A stretch of DNA of 64,000 bases from GCA-2748575 sp965222725 (GTDB lineage: Bacteria > Pseudomonadota > Gammaproteobacteria > Pseudomonadales > Ketobacteraceae). Made by a program: the position numbers and the translations under genes. The notes below the pieces were generated by a model. It was not told the origin of the DNA and ran no database searches. It saw only the letters and a list, made by a program, of their open reading frames with translations. The DNA lies in NCBI GenBank assembly GCA_965222725.1, contig OZ244969.1, positions 5,084,001 through 5,148,000 on the forward strand, written 5' to 3'. Positions 17,022 to 25,270 of the stretch are shown here, in pieces (position 1 is the stretch's first letter; every line of letters begins with the position of its first letter).

Positions 17022-17051
17022 TTTACAAAGTCACGTTTTATCCTATATATA
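17022..17051 (+). promoter_or_regulatory. Candidate promoter of the HU-like gene
   Basis: TTTACA (17022-17027) and TATATA (17044-17049, or two bases later) have 16-18 base spacing in an AT-rich stretch right after the preceding terminator. The predicted leader is about 130 bases and contains a small hairpin (AGTGCC 17061-17066 with GGCACT 17080-17085). Confidence 0.45.
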
Positions 17052-17190
17052 CAGAATAAAAGTGCCTCAAGGTGCTTGCGGCACTCTGAATTTAGATCAA
17101 TAATTACCGCAAATTTTCAGGGCTCACCGGTTCTGACGAATTTGCAAAACTCACTCGCAAAAACACATCCATCATCAAAAGGAAGCAACT

Positions 17191-17640
17191 ATGCCAGCGA
17201 AGAAGAAAGCTGCTAAAAAAGCCGCCGCCAAAAAAGCTGTTAAAAAAACCGCTGTTAAAAAAGCAGCAGTGAGAAAGGCACCAGCGAAAAAGGCTGCTGT
17301 TAAAAAAGCCGCTCCTCGCACCACGGCCGTAAAAGAGCCGATGACCAAGTCTCAGATCCTGAACGAGATCGCTGAGGCGACCGAACTGAACCGCAAACAG
17401 GTTCAAGCGGTCTTCGACGAGCTTGGCACGTTGATCCATCGCCACATCAAAAAGCGTGCAGCTGACCAGTTCACTGTACCTGGCCTGATGAAAATCACCG
17501 TGAAAAGCAAGCCCGCCCAGAAAGCCCGTAAAGGTATCAACCCCTTCACTGGTGAAGAAACCATGTTCAAAGCCAAGCCTGCCAGCCGTCAGGTGAAGAT
17601 TCGTCCGCTGAAAAAGCTGAAAGATATGGCCGAATCCTGA
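17191..17640 (+). CDS. HU-like DNA-binding protein with Lys/Ala-rich N-terminal tail
   Basis: A 149-residue basic protein. Residues 1-45 are almost only Lys, Ala and Val in KKA/KKAA-type repeats, like the tails of bacterial histone-H1-like proteins; residues ~50-145 are an HU/IHF-like fold (KSQILNEIAEATELNRKQVQAVF, then a basic arm and NPFTGEETMFKAKPASRQVKIRP). It probably compacts or organises the nucleoid by combining an HU body with a flexible DNA-binding tail. GGA precedes the ATG, and it stands alone between two terminators. Not canonical HupA/HupB. Confidence 0.85.
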   Translation: MPAKKKAAKKAAAKKAVKKTAVKKAAVRKAPAKKAAVKKAAPRTTAVKEPMTKSQILNEIAEATELNRKQVQAVFDELGTLIHRHIKKRAADQFTVPGLMKITVKSKPAQKARKGINPFTGEETMFKAKPASRQVKIRPLKKLKDMAES

Positions 17641-17662
17641 TATACCGGTATAAGGCACCAGA

Positions 17663-17690
17663 AAAGGGAGGCATCGCCTCCCTTTCTGCT
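17663..17690 (+). terminator. Intrinsic terminator after the HU-like gene
   Basis: A perfect ten-base stem (AAAGGGAGGC / GCCTCCCTTT) with a three-base ATC loop begins 22 bases after the stop codon and ends in a short T-run. It separates the HU-like gene from proS. Confidence 0.85.
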
Positions 17691-17805
17691 TTCAGGCGTT
17701 AAAATTTGCCCTTCCCCTTGGTTTTGCACCGCTTCTCGTCTTAAAATCCCGCCATTGTTAACCGCAAATGTCACCCTCAAATGGCAAGACTCAAGGAACC
17801 ACTCC

Positions 17806-19533
17806 ATGCGCTGTACTCAATACCTGCTGGCCACACTTCGTGAAGATCCCTCAGATGCCGAAGTTATCAGCCATAAACTGATGCTCAGAGCCGGCCTGAT
17901 CCGCAAACTGGCATCCGGCCTTTATACCTGGCTGCCCACCGGTCTGCGGGTGTTGCAAAACGTGGAACGGATTATTCGTGAGGAAATGAACCGATCCGGC
18001 GCCCAGGAAGTGCTGATGCCGGTGGTACAGCCTGCGGAACTGTGGGACGAATCCGGACGCCTCCACGAATACGGCCCCGAATTGCTGCGGATTCAGGACC
18101 GCCACCAGCGGGATTTTGTACTGGGCCCCACCCACGAGGAAGTGATTACCGACCTGGTAAGAAACAATATCCAGAGCTACAAACAGCTGCCGGTAAACTT
18201 TTACCAGATCCAGACCAAATTCCGGGATGAAATCCGCCCCCGTTTCGGCGCCATGCGGGCCCGTGAATTCACCATGAAAGATGCCTACTCATTCCACCTG
18301 GATGAAGACTCACTGAAAGAGACTTATCAGGTAATGTACGACACCTACAATGCGATCTTTACCCGTCTGGGTCTGGATTTTCGCCCGGTACTGGCGGACA
18401 CCGGCTCCATCGGCGGCACCGGTTCCCACGAGTTTCATGTGCTGGCCGATTCCGGGGAAGACGATATCGCCTTCAGTGACAGCAGCGACTACGCCGCCAA
18501 CGTGGAAATGGCCGAAGCCTTTGCCATTGGCGACAGCCGCGGCGCCGCCAGTGAAGACAAAACCGAAGTGGCCACCCCCAACGAAAAAACCATCGAGGAA
18601 GTCTGTCAGCTGCTGGGTATCAGCGCTGATAAAACCGTAAAAACCCTGATTGTTCACGGTGTAGCGGACGATGAAGACGCCCATACCCTGGTGGCCATTT
18701 GCCTGCGTGGCGACAAAAACCTGAACGACATCAAAGCGGAAAAACACCCGCTGGTTAAAGCACCCCTGACTTTCGCCAGCGAGGAAGAAGTGCAGCAGGC
18801 CTGTGGCTGTGCACCGGGTTCCGTTGGCCCCATCGGCTTGTCTGTTCCGGTAATTGCCGATCTGAGTGTGGTGAACCTGTCTGATTTTGTGTGTGGCGCC
18901 AATAAAGATGGCTACCACCTGAAAGGTGTTAACTGGGACAGAGACGGTAGTTACACGGATACCGCCGATCTGCGGGACGTGGTGGCCGGTGACCCCAGCC
19001 CCTGTGGCAAGGGTAAACTGATCATCAAACGCGGCATTGAAGTGGGTCATATCTTCCAGCTGGGCACCAAATACAGCCAGGCACTGAATGCCGGGGTACT
19101 GGATGAGGGCGGTAAATTCCAGGTCATGCCCATGGGTTGTTACGGTATTGGTGTATCCCGGGTGGTAGCCGCTGCCATTGAGCAGAACCACGACGAATAC
19201 GGGGTTATCTGGCCGGAATCTATCGCGCCTTTCAAGGTGGCCATTGTGCCCATGAACATGCACAAATCCGAGCGGGTGCGTGAAGCCTCTGAAGCCCTGT
19301 ATGAACAGCTGCAGGAAGCCGGTATTTCCGTGCTCTTTGACGACCGCAAGGAACGCCCCGGGGTGAAGTTTGCCGATATGGAACTGGTTGGTATTCCCCA
19401 TCGCATTGTGATCGGCGAAAAGAGCATTGATAACGGCGCTTACGAATACAAGAACCGCCGCGAAAACGAAAAAATTGATGTTAAGCCTGATAATGTGCTG
19501 GAATTCCTGCAGGAAAGGCTCAACAGCAACTAA
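17806..19533 (+). CDS. proS: Prolyl-tRNA synthetase
   Basis: Class II synthetase of bacterial type with an inserted YbaK-like editing domain. It starts MRCTQYLLATLREDPSDAE; motif 2 and 3 regions include RDEIRPRFGAMRAREFTMKD and MGCYGIGVSRVVAA; the editing insertion lies about residues 225-405 (PNEKTIEEVCQLL, KTVKTLIVHG). The ATG at 17806 has AAGGA upstream and gives 575 residues, the normal size; the in-frame codons back to 17755 are not family-like. Confidence 0.96.
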   Translation: MRCTQYLLATLREDPSDAEVISHKLMLRAGLIRKLASGLYTWLPTGLRVLQNVERIIREEMNRSGAQEVLMPVVQPAELWDESGRLHEYGPELLRIQDRHQRDFVLGPTHEEVITDLVRNNIQSYKQLPVNFYQIQTKFRDEIRPRFGAMRAREFTMKDAYSFHLDEDSLKETYQVMYDTYNAIFTRLGLDFRPVLADTGSIGGTGSHEFHVLADSGEDDIAFSDSSDYAANVEMAEAFAIGDSRGAASEDKTEVATPNEKTIEEVCQLLGISADKTVKTLIVHGVADDEDAHTLVAICLRGDKNLNDIKAEKHPLVKAPLTFASEEEVQQACGCAPGSVGPIGLSVPVIADLSVVNLSDFVCGANKDGYHLKGVNWDRDGSYTDTADLRDVVAGDPSPCGKGKLIIKRGIEVGHIFQLGTKYSQALNAGVLDEGGKFQVMPMGCYGIGVSRVVAAAIEQNHDEYGVIWPESIAPFKVAIVPMNMHKSERVREASEALYEQLQEAGISVLFDDRKERPGVKFADMELVGIPHRIVIGEKSIDNGAYEYKNRRENEKIDVKPDNVLEFLQERLNSN

Positions 19534-19542
19534 AATAAGATC

Positions 19543-20172
19543 ATGAAAACCCGGAACACCCCGATACCTAATCCTGTTAAAAAGGCCGCGGCAATGCTGA
19601 TTGCCCTGGCCTTTTCTGTGTCGGGGTTGATGGTATCCGGGCCTGCCGCTCTGGCCTCCACTGCCGAGAAGCCGGATGCGGAAATGCGCACATTGCTGAA
19701 GCAGACAATCCACGAAGCCGACAGTTTCAAGGACCGCTTTGACGCCGAAGTCTGGCTGGTGGATATGGATGCCCGTTTAAAGCGCTACATAAAAGATCCC
19801 CAGGAACGCCTGCATTTTCTGAAGCTGGTGCACCGGGAGGCCAGCCGCGTGGAACTGCAGCCGGAGCTGGTACTATCGGTAATTCATGTGGAAAGTCTGT
19901 TTGATCGTTTTGCCCTGTCCCGTGTGGGCGCCCAGGGCATGATGCAGGTGATGCCCTTCTGGAAAAACGAAATCGGAGAGCCGACCGACAACCTGATGGA
20001 TATGACCACCAACCTGCGCTACGGCTGCACCATTCTCAAGGCCTATCTGAAACGGGAAAAGGGCAACCTGATTCGCGCACTGGCACGTTATAACGGCAGT
20101 ACCGGTAAAACCTGGTATCCGGAAAGGGTGTTCAATGCGTGGGAAAAATACTGGTTTGTAAAGCACCGCTAG
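19543..20172 (+). CDS. Lytic murein transglycosylase, SLT domain
   Basis: A 209-residue exported peptidoglycan lyase. A signal peptide covers about the first 40 residues (hydrophobic core AAAMLIALAFSVSGLMV). The goose-type lysozyme/SLT domain has its likely catalytic Glu117 in VIHVESLFDRFALSRVGAQG, followed by MMQVMPFW and ARYNGS motifs. It cuts glycan strands to 1,6-anhydromuropeptides. It starts nine bases after proS with only a weak ribosome site, so it may be read through from proS. It is convergent with the GGDEF gene. Confidence 0.9.
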   Translation: MKTRNTPIPNPVKKAAAMLIALAFSVSGLMVSGPAALASTAEKPDAEMRTLLKQTIHEADSFKDRFDAEVWLVDMDARLKRYIKDPQERLHFLKLVHREASRVELQPELVLSVIHVESLFDRFALSRVGAQGMMQVMPFWKNEIGEPTDNLMDMTTNLRYGCTILKAYLKREKGNLIRALARYNGSTGKTWYPERVFNAWEKYWFVKHR

Positions 20173-20206
20173 TTTAAGAGGACCGCCAGTTTTCTAGCAG
20201 CGAATA

Positions 20207-21169
20207 TCAGTCATCTTTAACGTTGGAATAAAGTGATACCTGATTACGCCCGTGCTCCTTGCAGTAATAGAGTGCACCATCGGCGTTGGCAATCAGCTCT
20301 TCGGCATCATCAATACCCGGCACGTAGGCGGCAATGCCCAAGCTGGCAGTGGCGCTTATCTCCCCTTCTTCATAAGGGATAGCTGTGGCTTCTATGGTAC
20401 TGCGAATTCTCTCCGCTACCACCTTGGCACCCTCTTCATCCGTGTTCACCAGAATCACACCAAATTCCTCACCGCCGTAACGGCCGGGAATATCGTTTTC
20501 ACGAACGGATTCCCGCACAATCCGGGCAACGGTAGTCAACACCGCATCACCACCCAGATGGCCATAGGTATCGTTAATGGATTTGAAGTGATCCAGATCG
20601 AACATGATCAGGCTCAATGGCGAATCATAGCGAGCGGCCCGGCTGAATTCCTCATTCAGACGCGACTGCCAATGGCTGCGGTTGTACAACTGGGTTAACC
20701 CATCCACCCGGCTCACCATTTCCAGCTTGTTCATGGCCGCTTTGTGCATGGTCTGGTAAATAGCCACGTCTGTCACATCAAACAGGCAGATGCAAACGGA
20801 AGTCACCTCGCCGTTTTCATCTTTCACCGGCATCAGCGTCAGATCCTGACTCATAAATTCCATACCACCGGTTACCGGGCGGTTATGAGCAAACTGAAAC
20901 AGATAAGGACGTTGCTCCCAAGAGGTAAAAGCAAAGTTTTTCAGCATGAAAACGCTTTTTACCTTGCGCTGCAACCAGCGCTGGGGGAGCTGGGGAAAGG
21001 TATCAAAAAGATTTTTACCAACAACCTGGGAAGGATTAATACCGCTGTTGGTGGCCATGAATTTATTCCAGAATTGCACATTCATGCTTTCATCCAGAAT
21101 AAAGACACCGACATTGATTCGATCGACGATGAATTCTAAAAGTTCTTGTGAGGGCTGAAAATCATCCAC
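20207..21169 (-). CDS. PAS-GGDEF diguanylate cyclase
   Basis: A soluble 320-residue protein without membrane segments. An N-terminal PAS domain (about 8-140, with GVFILDESMNVQFWNKF) is followed by a GGDEF domain with an intact GGEEF active site (232-236) and a REND inhibitory-site motif (RxxD, 223-226). It should make c-di-GMP in response to a small ligand or a partner, with product feedback. The GTG start overlaps the cheC-like stop by one base (TAGTG), so translation is coupled. Last gene of the receiver/CheC/GGDEF module. Confidence 0.93.
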   Translation of the reverse strand: MDDFQPSQELLEFIVDRINVGVFILDESMNVQFWNKFMATNSGINPSQVVGKNLFDTFPQLPQRWLQRKVKSVFMLKNFAFTSWEQRPYLFQFAHNRPVTGGMEFMSQDLTLMPVKDENGEVTSVCICLFDVTDVAIYQTMHKAAMNKLEMVSRVDGLTQLYNRSHWQSRLNEEFSRAARYDSPLSLIMFDLDHFKSINDTYGHLGGDAVLTTVARIVRESVRENDIPGRYGGEEFGVILVNTDEEGAKVVAERIRSTIEATAIPYEEGEISATASLGIAAYVPGIDDAEELIANADGALYYCKEHGRNQVSLYSNVKDD

Positions 21170-21804
21170 TAAAAATCTTCCAGTAAATCATCAAGCGCCT
21201 GTTTCATCACTTCAATGGATTCGCCTGGCATCAACAGGAACATGGTGCAGGAAAAGGACCTGTCTTCGAGTGTGTAGGTTATCTCTACCAGCAGAGCATG
21301 GCCCCAGCTGAGCTTTTCATGCTCCAGCAGGCTGCCGATGGCAATATGCTGCCCCAGCAAACTGGGGGATGAAAACGCCAGCTCGGTTTCAATCTGTTCA
21401 CCAATACCGGTAAGGCAGGCGCCATTCAGGATATTGGCAATATCCATCAGGAGTTCACGCTCACCGGCTTCGTCCAGATCGTCATCATAGGCCAGCAGAT
21501 CCGCCATCTCCTTGAACGAGCTGTCAGTGAATACCACAATGGCTTCGCCGCGGACGCCGGCACCATCGTCCACATGATAAAAACCCTGGCTGACGCCAGA
21601 CACATGTATGTCGGGCCCACCCACCAGTTGCTCCAACTCACCACCCAGTTCGGTGCGTGAAACGAGTCGTATGCGTGGTACCGACAAATTGACAAAGACT
21701 TCAAGAAATCGCGCCAGCGAATCGCCCGCCTGGCCCATGGCCACATTAACGACTTCCTGCAAACAGTCTCTCTGATCTTCTGTAAGTGCGACTGGCTCGT
21801 TCAT
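21169..21804 (-). CDS. CheC-like chemotaxis phosphatase family protein
   Basis: A 211-residue protein with two copies of the CheC/CheX-type active-site pattern: EVVNVAMGQAGD early, and MDIANILNGACL near residue 120 (E/D-x-x-N). CheC-family proteins dephosphorylate CheY-like receivers. Gene order supports this, as it overlaps the receiver gene upstream by four bases and the GGDEF gene downstream by one. Its receiver substrate is probably the upstream protein; that is an inference. No flagellar or chemotaxis operon is in the window. Confidence 0.8.
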   Translation of the reverse strand: MNEPVALTEDQRDCLQEVVNVAMGQAGDSLARFLEVFVNLSVPRIRLVSRTELGGELEQLVGGPDIHVSGVSQGFYHVDDGAGVRGEAIVVFTDSSFKEMADLLAYDDDLDEAGERELLMDIANILNGACLTGIGEQIETELAFSSPSLLGQHIAIGSLLEHEKLSWGHALLVEITYTLEDRSFSCTMFLLMPGESIEVMKQALDDLLEDF

Positions 21805-22166
21805 AGTAAACCGTATTTATTGAGAACCTCGGACAGCTTTTTGTTATCCACTGGCTTTTTAATAAAATCCAGAGCGCCCAGGCCCATCACCCGTTCGCGT
21901 GCTTCTGGCTGTATATCCGCTGAAATAACAATGATGATCGCCTTCAGTCCTTCCTCTTTGACGCAGTTAAGAACGCCGTAGCCGTCCATTTCCGGCATGG
22001 TCAGGTCCAGAAAAACCATTTCCCCTTTGCCGGCCCGGATCGCCTCAATCCCTTCAACACCATTGGTTGCCATCGTGATATCTACATCCCAGCCTTCCGG
22101 CAGAGCCCGCTTTACCTGCTTGCGTGCCATGGCTGAGTCATCACAGATTAGTAAAGGAATAGACAT
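21801..22166 (-). CDS. CheY-like single-domain response regulator
   Basis: A 121-residue receiver with the acidic pair in ICDD (residues 9-10), phosphoacceptor Asp54 in VFLDLTMP, and the conserved Lys in FIKKPVDNKKL. There is no output domain, so it acts by protein contact. The ATG at 22166 has AAGGAG upstream, and its end overlaps the CheC-like gene by four bases (ATGA). It probably signals to the CheC-like and PAS-GGDEF proteins. Confidence 0.93.
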   Translation of the reverse strand: MSIPLLICDDSAMARKQVKRALPEGWDVDITMATNGVEGIEAIRAGKGEMVFLDLTMPEMDGYGVLNCVKEEGLKAIIIVISADIQPEARERVMGLGALDFIKKPVDNKKLSEVLNKYGLL

Positions 22167-22211
22167 GGGTCTCCTTAGCACATCTATTTACAAATATTGC
22201 CCATTAACTTC

Positions 22212-22235
22212 AGTATAGACGCATCTCAGAGATGC
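22212..22235 (-). promoter_or_regulatory. Receiver-module promoter -10 with adjacent palindrome
   Basis: On the minus strand TATACT (22217-22212) is a good -10, and right upstream lies the inverted repeat GCATCTC-A-GAGATGC (22221-22235), seven base pairs around one central base. No good -35 hexamer is present, so the promoter may need an activator bound at this repeat, or be blocked by a repressor there. Confidence 0.4.
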
Positions 22236-22392
22236 TACGGAGAAATTTTCGGCAAGAACGGCTCGTATTCAATGCACTATCGCATGCAGCCAGGCAAGAC
22301 TTTTACATCTGTAAAACAAACGCTTAGCGCCTAAACCGATTTTCTTCTCTTAGATTCAGCATAGCTCAACACCTCAAAAGAGCCAGAAATAA

Positions 22393-22428
22393 AAAACGCC
22401 AGTTGGGGTAACCCAACTGGCGTTTTCT
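22393..22428 (-). terminator. Intrinsic terminator downstream of the fumarase gene
   Basis: A 15-base perfect stem (AAAACGCCAGTTGGG / CCCAACTGGCGTTTT) with a four-base GTAA loop and T-run on both strands. It lies 24 bases past the fumarase stop on the minus strand. Confidence 0.92.
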
Positions 22429-22451
22429 CTCAACCGCTTCTGTGGTCGGTA

Positions 22452-23966
22452 TCAGCTTTCTACCGGTATTTTACCGATTTTCGCCTGCCAGATTTTGGGG
22501 GCCGTGTTATGTACGGACTCACCGTTAGCATCCACGGCCACGGTCACCGGCATGTCCTCAACCTCGAACTCGTGGATCGCCTCCATGCCCAACTCCTCGA
22601 AAGCCACTACCCGGGATTTGCGGATGGCCTTGGACACCAGATAAGCCGCGCCACCCACAGCCATCAGATAAACAGCCTTGTGATTCTTAATGGCTTCCAG
22701 CGCGATGGGGCCACGCTCTGCCTTGCCGATCATGCCCAGCAGGCCGGTGTTGGCCAGCATGGTTTCGGTAAACTTGTCCATACGGGTGGAGGTGGTGGGG
22801 CCGGCGGGGCCAACCACTTCGTCGCGAACCGGATCCACAGGGCCCACGTAATAGATAAATTTGTTTTTGAAATCAACGGGCAGCTTTTCACCCTTGTTGA
22901 TCATGTCCACCATACGCTTGTGGGCGGCGTCGCGACCGGTGAGCATGGTGCCGGACAGCAGAATGGTATCCCCCGGTTTCCAGCTCATCACTTCTTCCTG
23001 GGTGACTTCGTTCAGGTTTACCCGCTTGGAGCCTTCGCCACCTGCCATGGAGATATCCGGGTAATCTTCCAGCTTCGGCGGATTCAGTTCTGCCACACCG
23101 GAGCCATCCAGCACAAAGTGAGCGTGGCGGGTAGCGGCGCAGTTGGGAATCATGGCCACGGGCAATGACGCCGCGTGTGTGGGGTAATCCTTGATCTTGA
23201 TATCCACTACGGTGGTCAGACCGCCCAGGCCCTGGGCACCAATACCCAGTGCATTCACCTTGTCATACAGCTCCAGACGCAGTTCTTCGGCCCGGTTTTG
23301 TGGCCCCCGCTCCATTAATTCATGGATATCAACGGGATCCATCAGGCTTTCTTTTGCCATTACCATGGCTTTTTCGGCGGTACCGCCAATACCAATGCCC
23401 AGCATACCCGGCGGACACCAGCCGGCACCCATGGTGGGAACGGTTTTCAGCACCCAGTCCACAATACTGTCGCTGGGATTGAGCATGACCATTTTTGATT
23501 TGTTCTCGGAACCGCCGCCTTTGGCCGCTACATGAACTTCCACGGTATCACCGGGCACGACCTCGTAATGAATCACCGCCGGGGTGTTGTCCTTGGTGTT
23601 TTTACGGGCGCCGGCGGGATCATCCAGAATGGAGGCACGCAGCACATTGTCGGGCAGCAGGTAGGCACGGCGAACCCCTTCGTTCACCATGTCTTCCACA
23701 CTCATTTTGCTGTCCCACTGGACGTTCATGCCGATTTTCAGGAACACAGTCACAATACCGGTATCCTGACAGATGGGGCGCTTGCCCTCGGCACACATGC
23801 GGGAGTTGATCAGGATCTGGGCCATGGCGTCTTTCGCTGCCTGGGATTCTTCCCGCTCATAGGCTTCGGCAATGGCTTTTACGAAATCGGTGGGATGGTA
23901 GTAGGAAATGTACTGCAGCGAATCGGCAATACTCTGGATAAAGTCGTCTTCACGAATGACCGCCAT
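22452..23966 (-). CDS. Class I (iron-sulfur) fumarate hydratase
   Basis: Converts fumarate to malate in the TCA cycle with an oxygen-sensitive [4Fe-4S] cluster. The N-terminal catalytic domain contains RPICQDTG, AKGGGSENKSK, GWCPPGMLGIG and NCAATRHAHF; the C-terminal part has LSGTMLTGRDAAHKR and GPTTSTRMD. The cluster cysteines are likely those in CQDTG, NCAATRH and the GWCPPG region. The ATG at 23966 has GAGGAG seven bases upstream and gives 504 residues. Whether it is FumA- or FumB-like cannot be settled by eye. Confidence 0.95.
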   Translation of the reverse strand: MAVIREDDFIQSIADSLQYISYYHPTDFVKAIAEAYEREESQAAKDAMAQILINSRMCAEGKRPICQDTGIVTVFLKIGMNVQWDSKMSVEDMVNEGVRRAYLLPDNVLRASILDDPAGARKNTKDNTPAVIHYEVVPGDTVEVHVAAKGGGSENKSKMVMLNPSDSIVDWVLKTVPTMGAGWCPPGMLGIGIGGTAEKAMVMAKESLMDPVDIHELMERGPQNRAEELRLELYDKVNALGIGAQGLGGLTTVVDIKIKDYPTHAASLPVAMIPNCAATRHAHFVLDGSGVAELNPPKLEDYPDISMAGGEGSKRVNLNEVTQEEVMSWKPGDTILLSGTMLTGRDAAHKRMVDMINKGEKLPVDFKNKFIYYVGPVDPVRDEVVGPAGPTTSTRMDKFTETMLANTGLLGMIGKAERGPIALEAIKNHKAVYLMAVGGAAYLVSKAIRKSRVVAFEELGMEAIHEFEVEDMPVTVAVDANGESVHNTAPKIWQAKIGKIPVES

Positions 23967-24079
23967 GAACGCACTCCTCTCATCTGGGTTCAATGGCGCA
24001 GGATTCTACACCAGCCGGGACCTGTTCACCACAACAAGGCTGGGGGCCTGCACACAACCACATAGCCCCCGCACAGCGG

Positions 24080-25000
24080 CTAATGCCCTGATCCAGCGTG
24101 CTTTTTGAAGTGATCCAGCAATGCCCGGGACACCAGCGCCGGCTTTTCCAGCTGAACGAAGTGGCCGGCACCGGAAATCCGCTCAATATGAACACCCGCC
24201 GGAAAATCACGCTCTGCCACAGTGGCTTCAAACAGGCGGGTGTTCATACAGCCATCGTTTTCCCCGGTAATCAACAGGGCCGGCATAAGCACCTTCTGTT
24301 CCAGCAGTTGTTGGGTGTCCCTGCCCCGCCGGGTCAGCAGTTTGTACATGCACCGGTAGTAACCCAAAGATGCCTTTTTCACGCCGGTTTGCCGGAAGGT
24401 CTCCAGCACGGATTCCATAACAGGCTGCGACGCCTGCCAGTCGGGGGACCAGCGCTGCCACAACATACGGATAAACCACCAGTCCGACAGGCTGATCGCC
24501 CGATCCGACAGGCCCCGCAACTGAAAAAAGTTCATATACCAGGAATACGCCAGCTGACTGGGGTGGCTGGCCACGCCGGCGGCAAAGCGTTTCAGATAAG
24601 GAATGGCAATACTGGTGACCGTATGCAGCCGGTCCGGCGCCAGGCCCGCCGTGGCCCAGGCGGTGACGCCGCCCCAGTCATGGCCCACCAGATGCACCTT
24701 GTCTTCCCCCAGCAGATCAATCCAGCGCAGGGTATCTTCTGCCAGGTCGGCGATGTAATAGCGGCCGTCCGGTTGTACGGAAGACGGCTCGTAACCCCGC
24801 ATTACAGGCAAAACCACCCGGTAACCCGCTCGAATGAGGGGTTCAACCTGATGGCGATAGGTAAGACAATTGTCAGGAAAACCGTGCAGACAGAGCACCA
24901 CAGGGCCCTGCCCGAATGCCAATGCCGTGGCCCGGCCATGCACCAGGGGCAAATGCAGGATCTGGGGATTCAAGGTTGCGAGGCTGTCAGGTAACTTCAT
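24080..25000 (-). CDS. Alpha/beta hydrolase, epoxide hydrolase-like
   Basis: A 306-residue alpha/beta hydrolase. It has the oxyanion motif HGFPDN, a nucleophile elbow VGHDWGG with aspartate as nucleophile (typical of epoxide hydrolases and haloalkane dehalogenases rather than esterases), and a C-terminal catalytic His in AGHFVQLEKP. The cap has Tyr residues (SWYMNFF) that could polarise an epoxide. I start it at the ATG at 25000; a GTG at 25057 would add 19 residues. The substrate is unknown. No operon partner is visible. Confidence 0.8.
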   Translation of the reverse strand: MKLPDSLATLNPQILHLPLVHGRATALAFGQGPVVLCLHGFPDNCLTYRHQVEPLIRAGYRVVLPVMRGYEPSSVQPDGRYYIADLAEDTLRWIDLLGEDKVHLVGHDWGGVTAWATAGLAPDRLHTVTSIAIPYLKRFAAGVASHPSQLAYSWYMNFFQLRGLSDRAISLSDWWFIRMLWQRWSPDWQASQPVMESVLETFRQTGVKKASLGYYRCMYKLLTRRGRDTQQLLEQKVLMPALLITGENDGCMNTRLFEATVAERDFPAGVHIERISGAGHFVQLEKPALVSRALLDHFKKHAGSGH

Positions 25001-25068
25001 TAGTTCGCGTCTATACTTTTCCGGGTCAAGAACAGGAATAACAGGAATTAATGGCACTGCAAGCTTGT

Positions 25069-25086
25069 CAGCCGCAAATGCGGCTG
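25069..25086. other. Short hairpin upstream of the PilZ-like gene
   Basis: CAGCCGC and GCGGCTG form a perfect seven-base stem with a four-base AAAT loop in the 270-base divergent gap between the hydrolase and the PilZ-like gene. No T-run follows, and I recognise no riboswitch in this gap. It could be part of a leader or an operator. Confidence 0.25.
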
Positions 25087-25270
25087 CTAATGATTGTAGG
25101 ACAGTAGCACAAAACTTTGAAAAGCGGTGGAAATTGCGTCTTTTGTGGATAAATTCTCACCAAGAGTGCAAAATATGGGCAAGACACAAGCTGTTTGCAG
25201 GACGTTTGAAGGCCTCACACCTTCAGGGTTCATGGAAGACACAAATGATAAGTAGAGTCCGGATTGGAAG

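Noticed and set aside
18310..19713. A 467-codon minus-strand frame opposite proS
   Set aside because: Antisense shadow of proS with low-complexity His/Gly/Gln composition and no recognisable family.
25087..25270. Possible c-di-GMP riboswitch before the PilZ-like gene
   Set aside because: I looked for the conserved GEMM core around this leader and did not find it; only a small inverted repeat near TGAAGG/CCTTCA is present.
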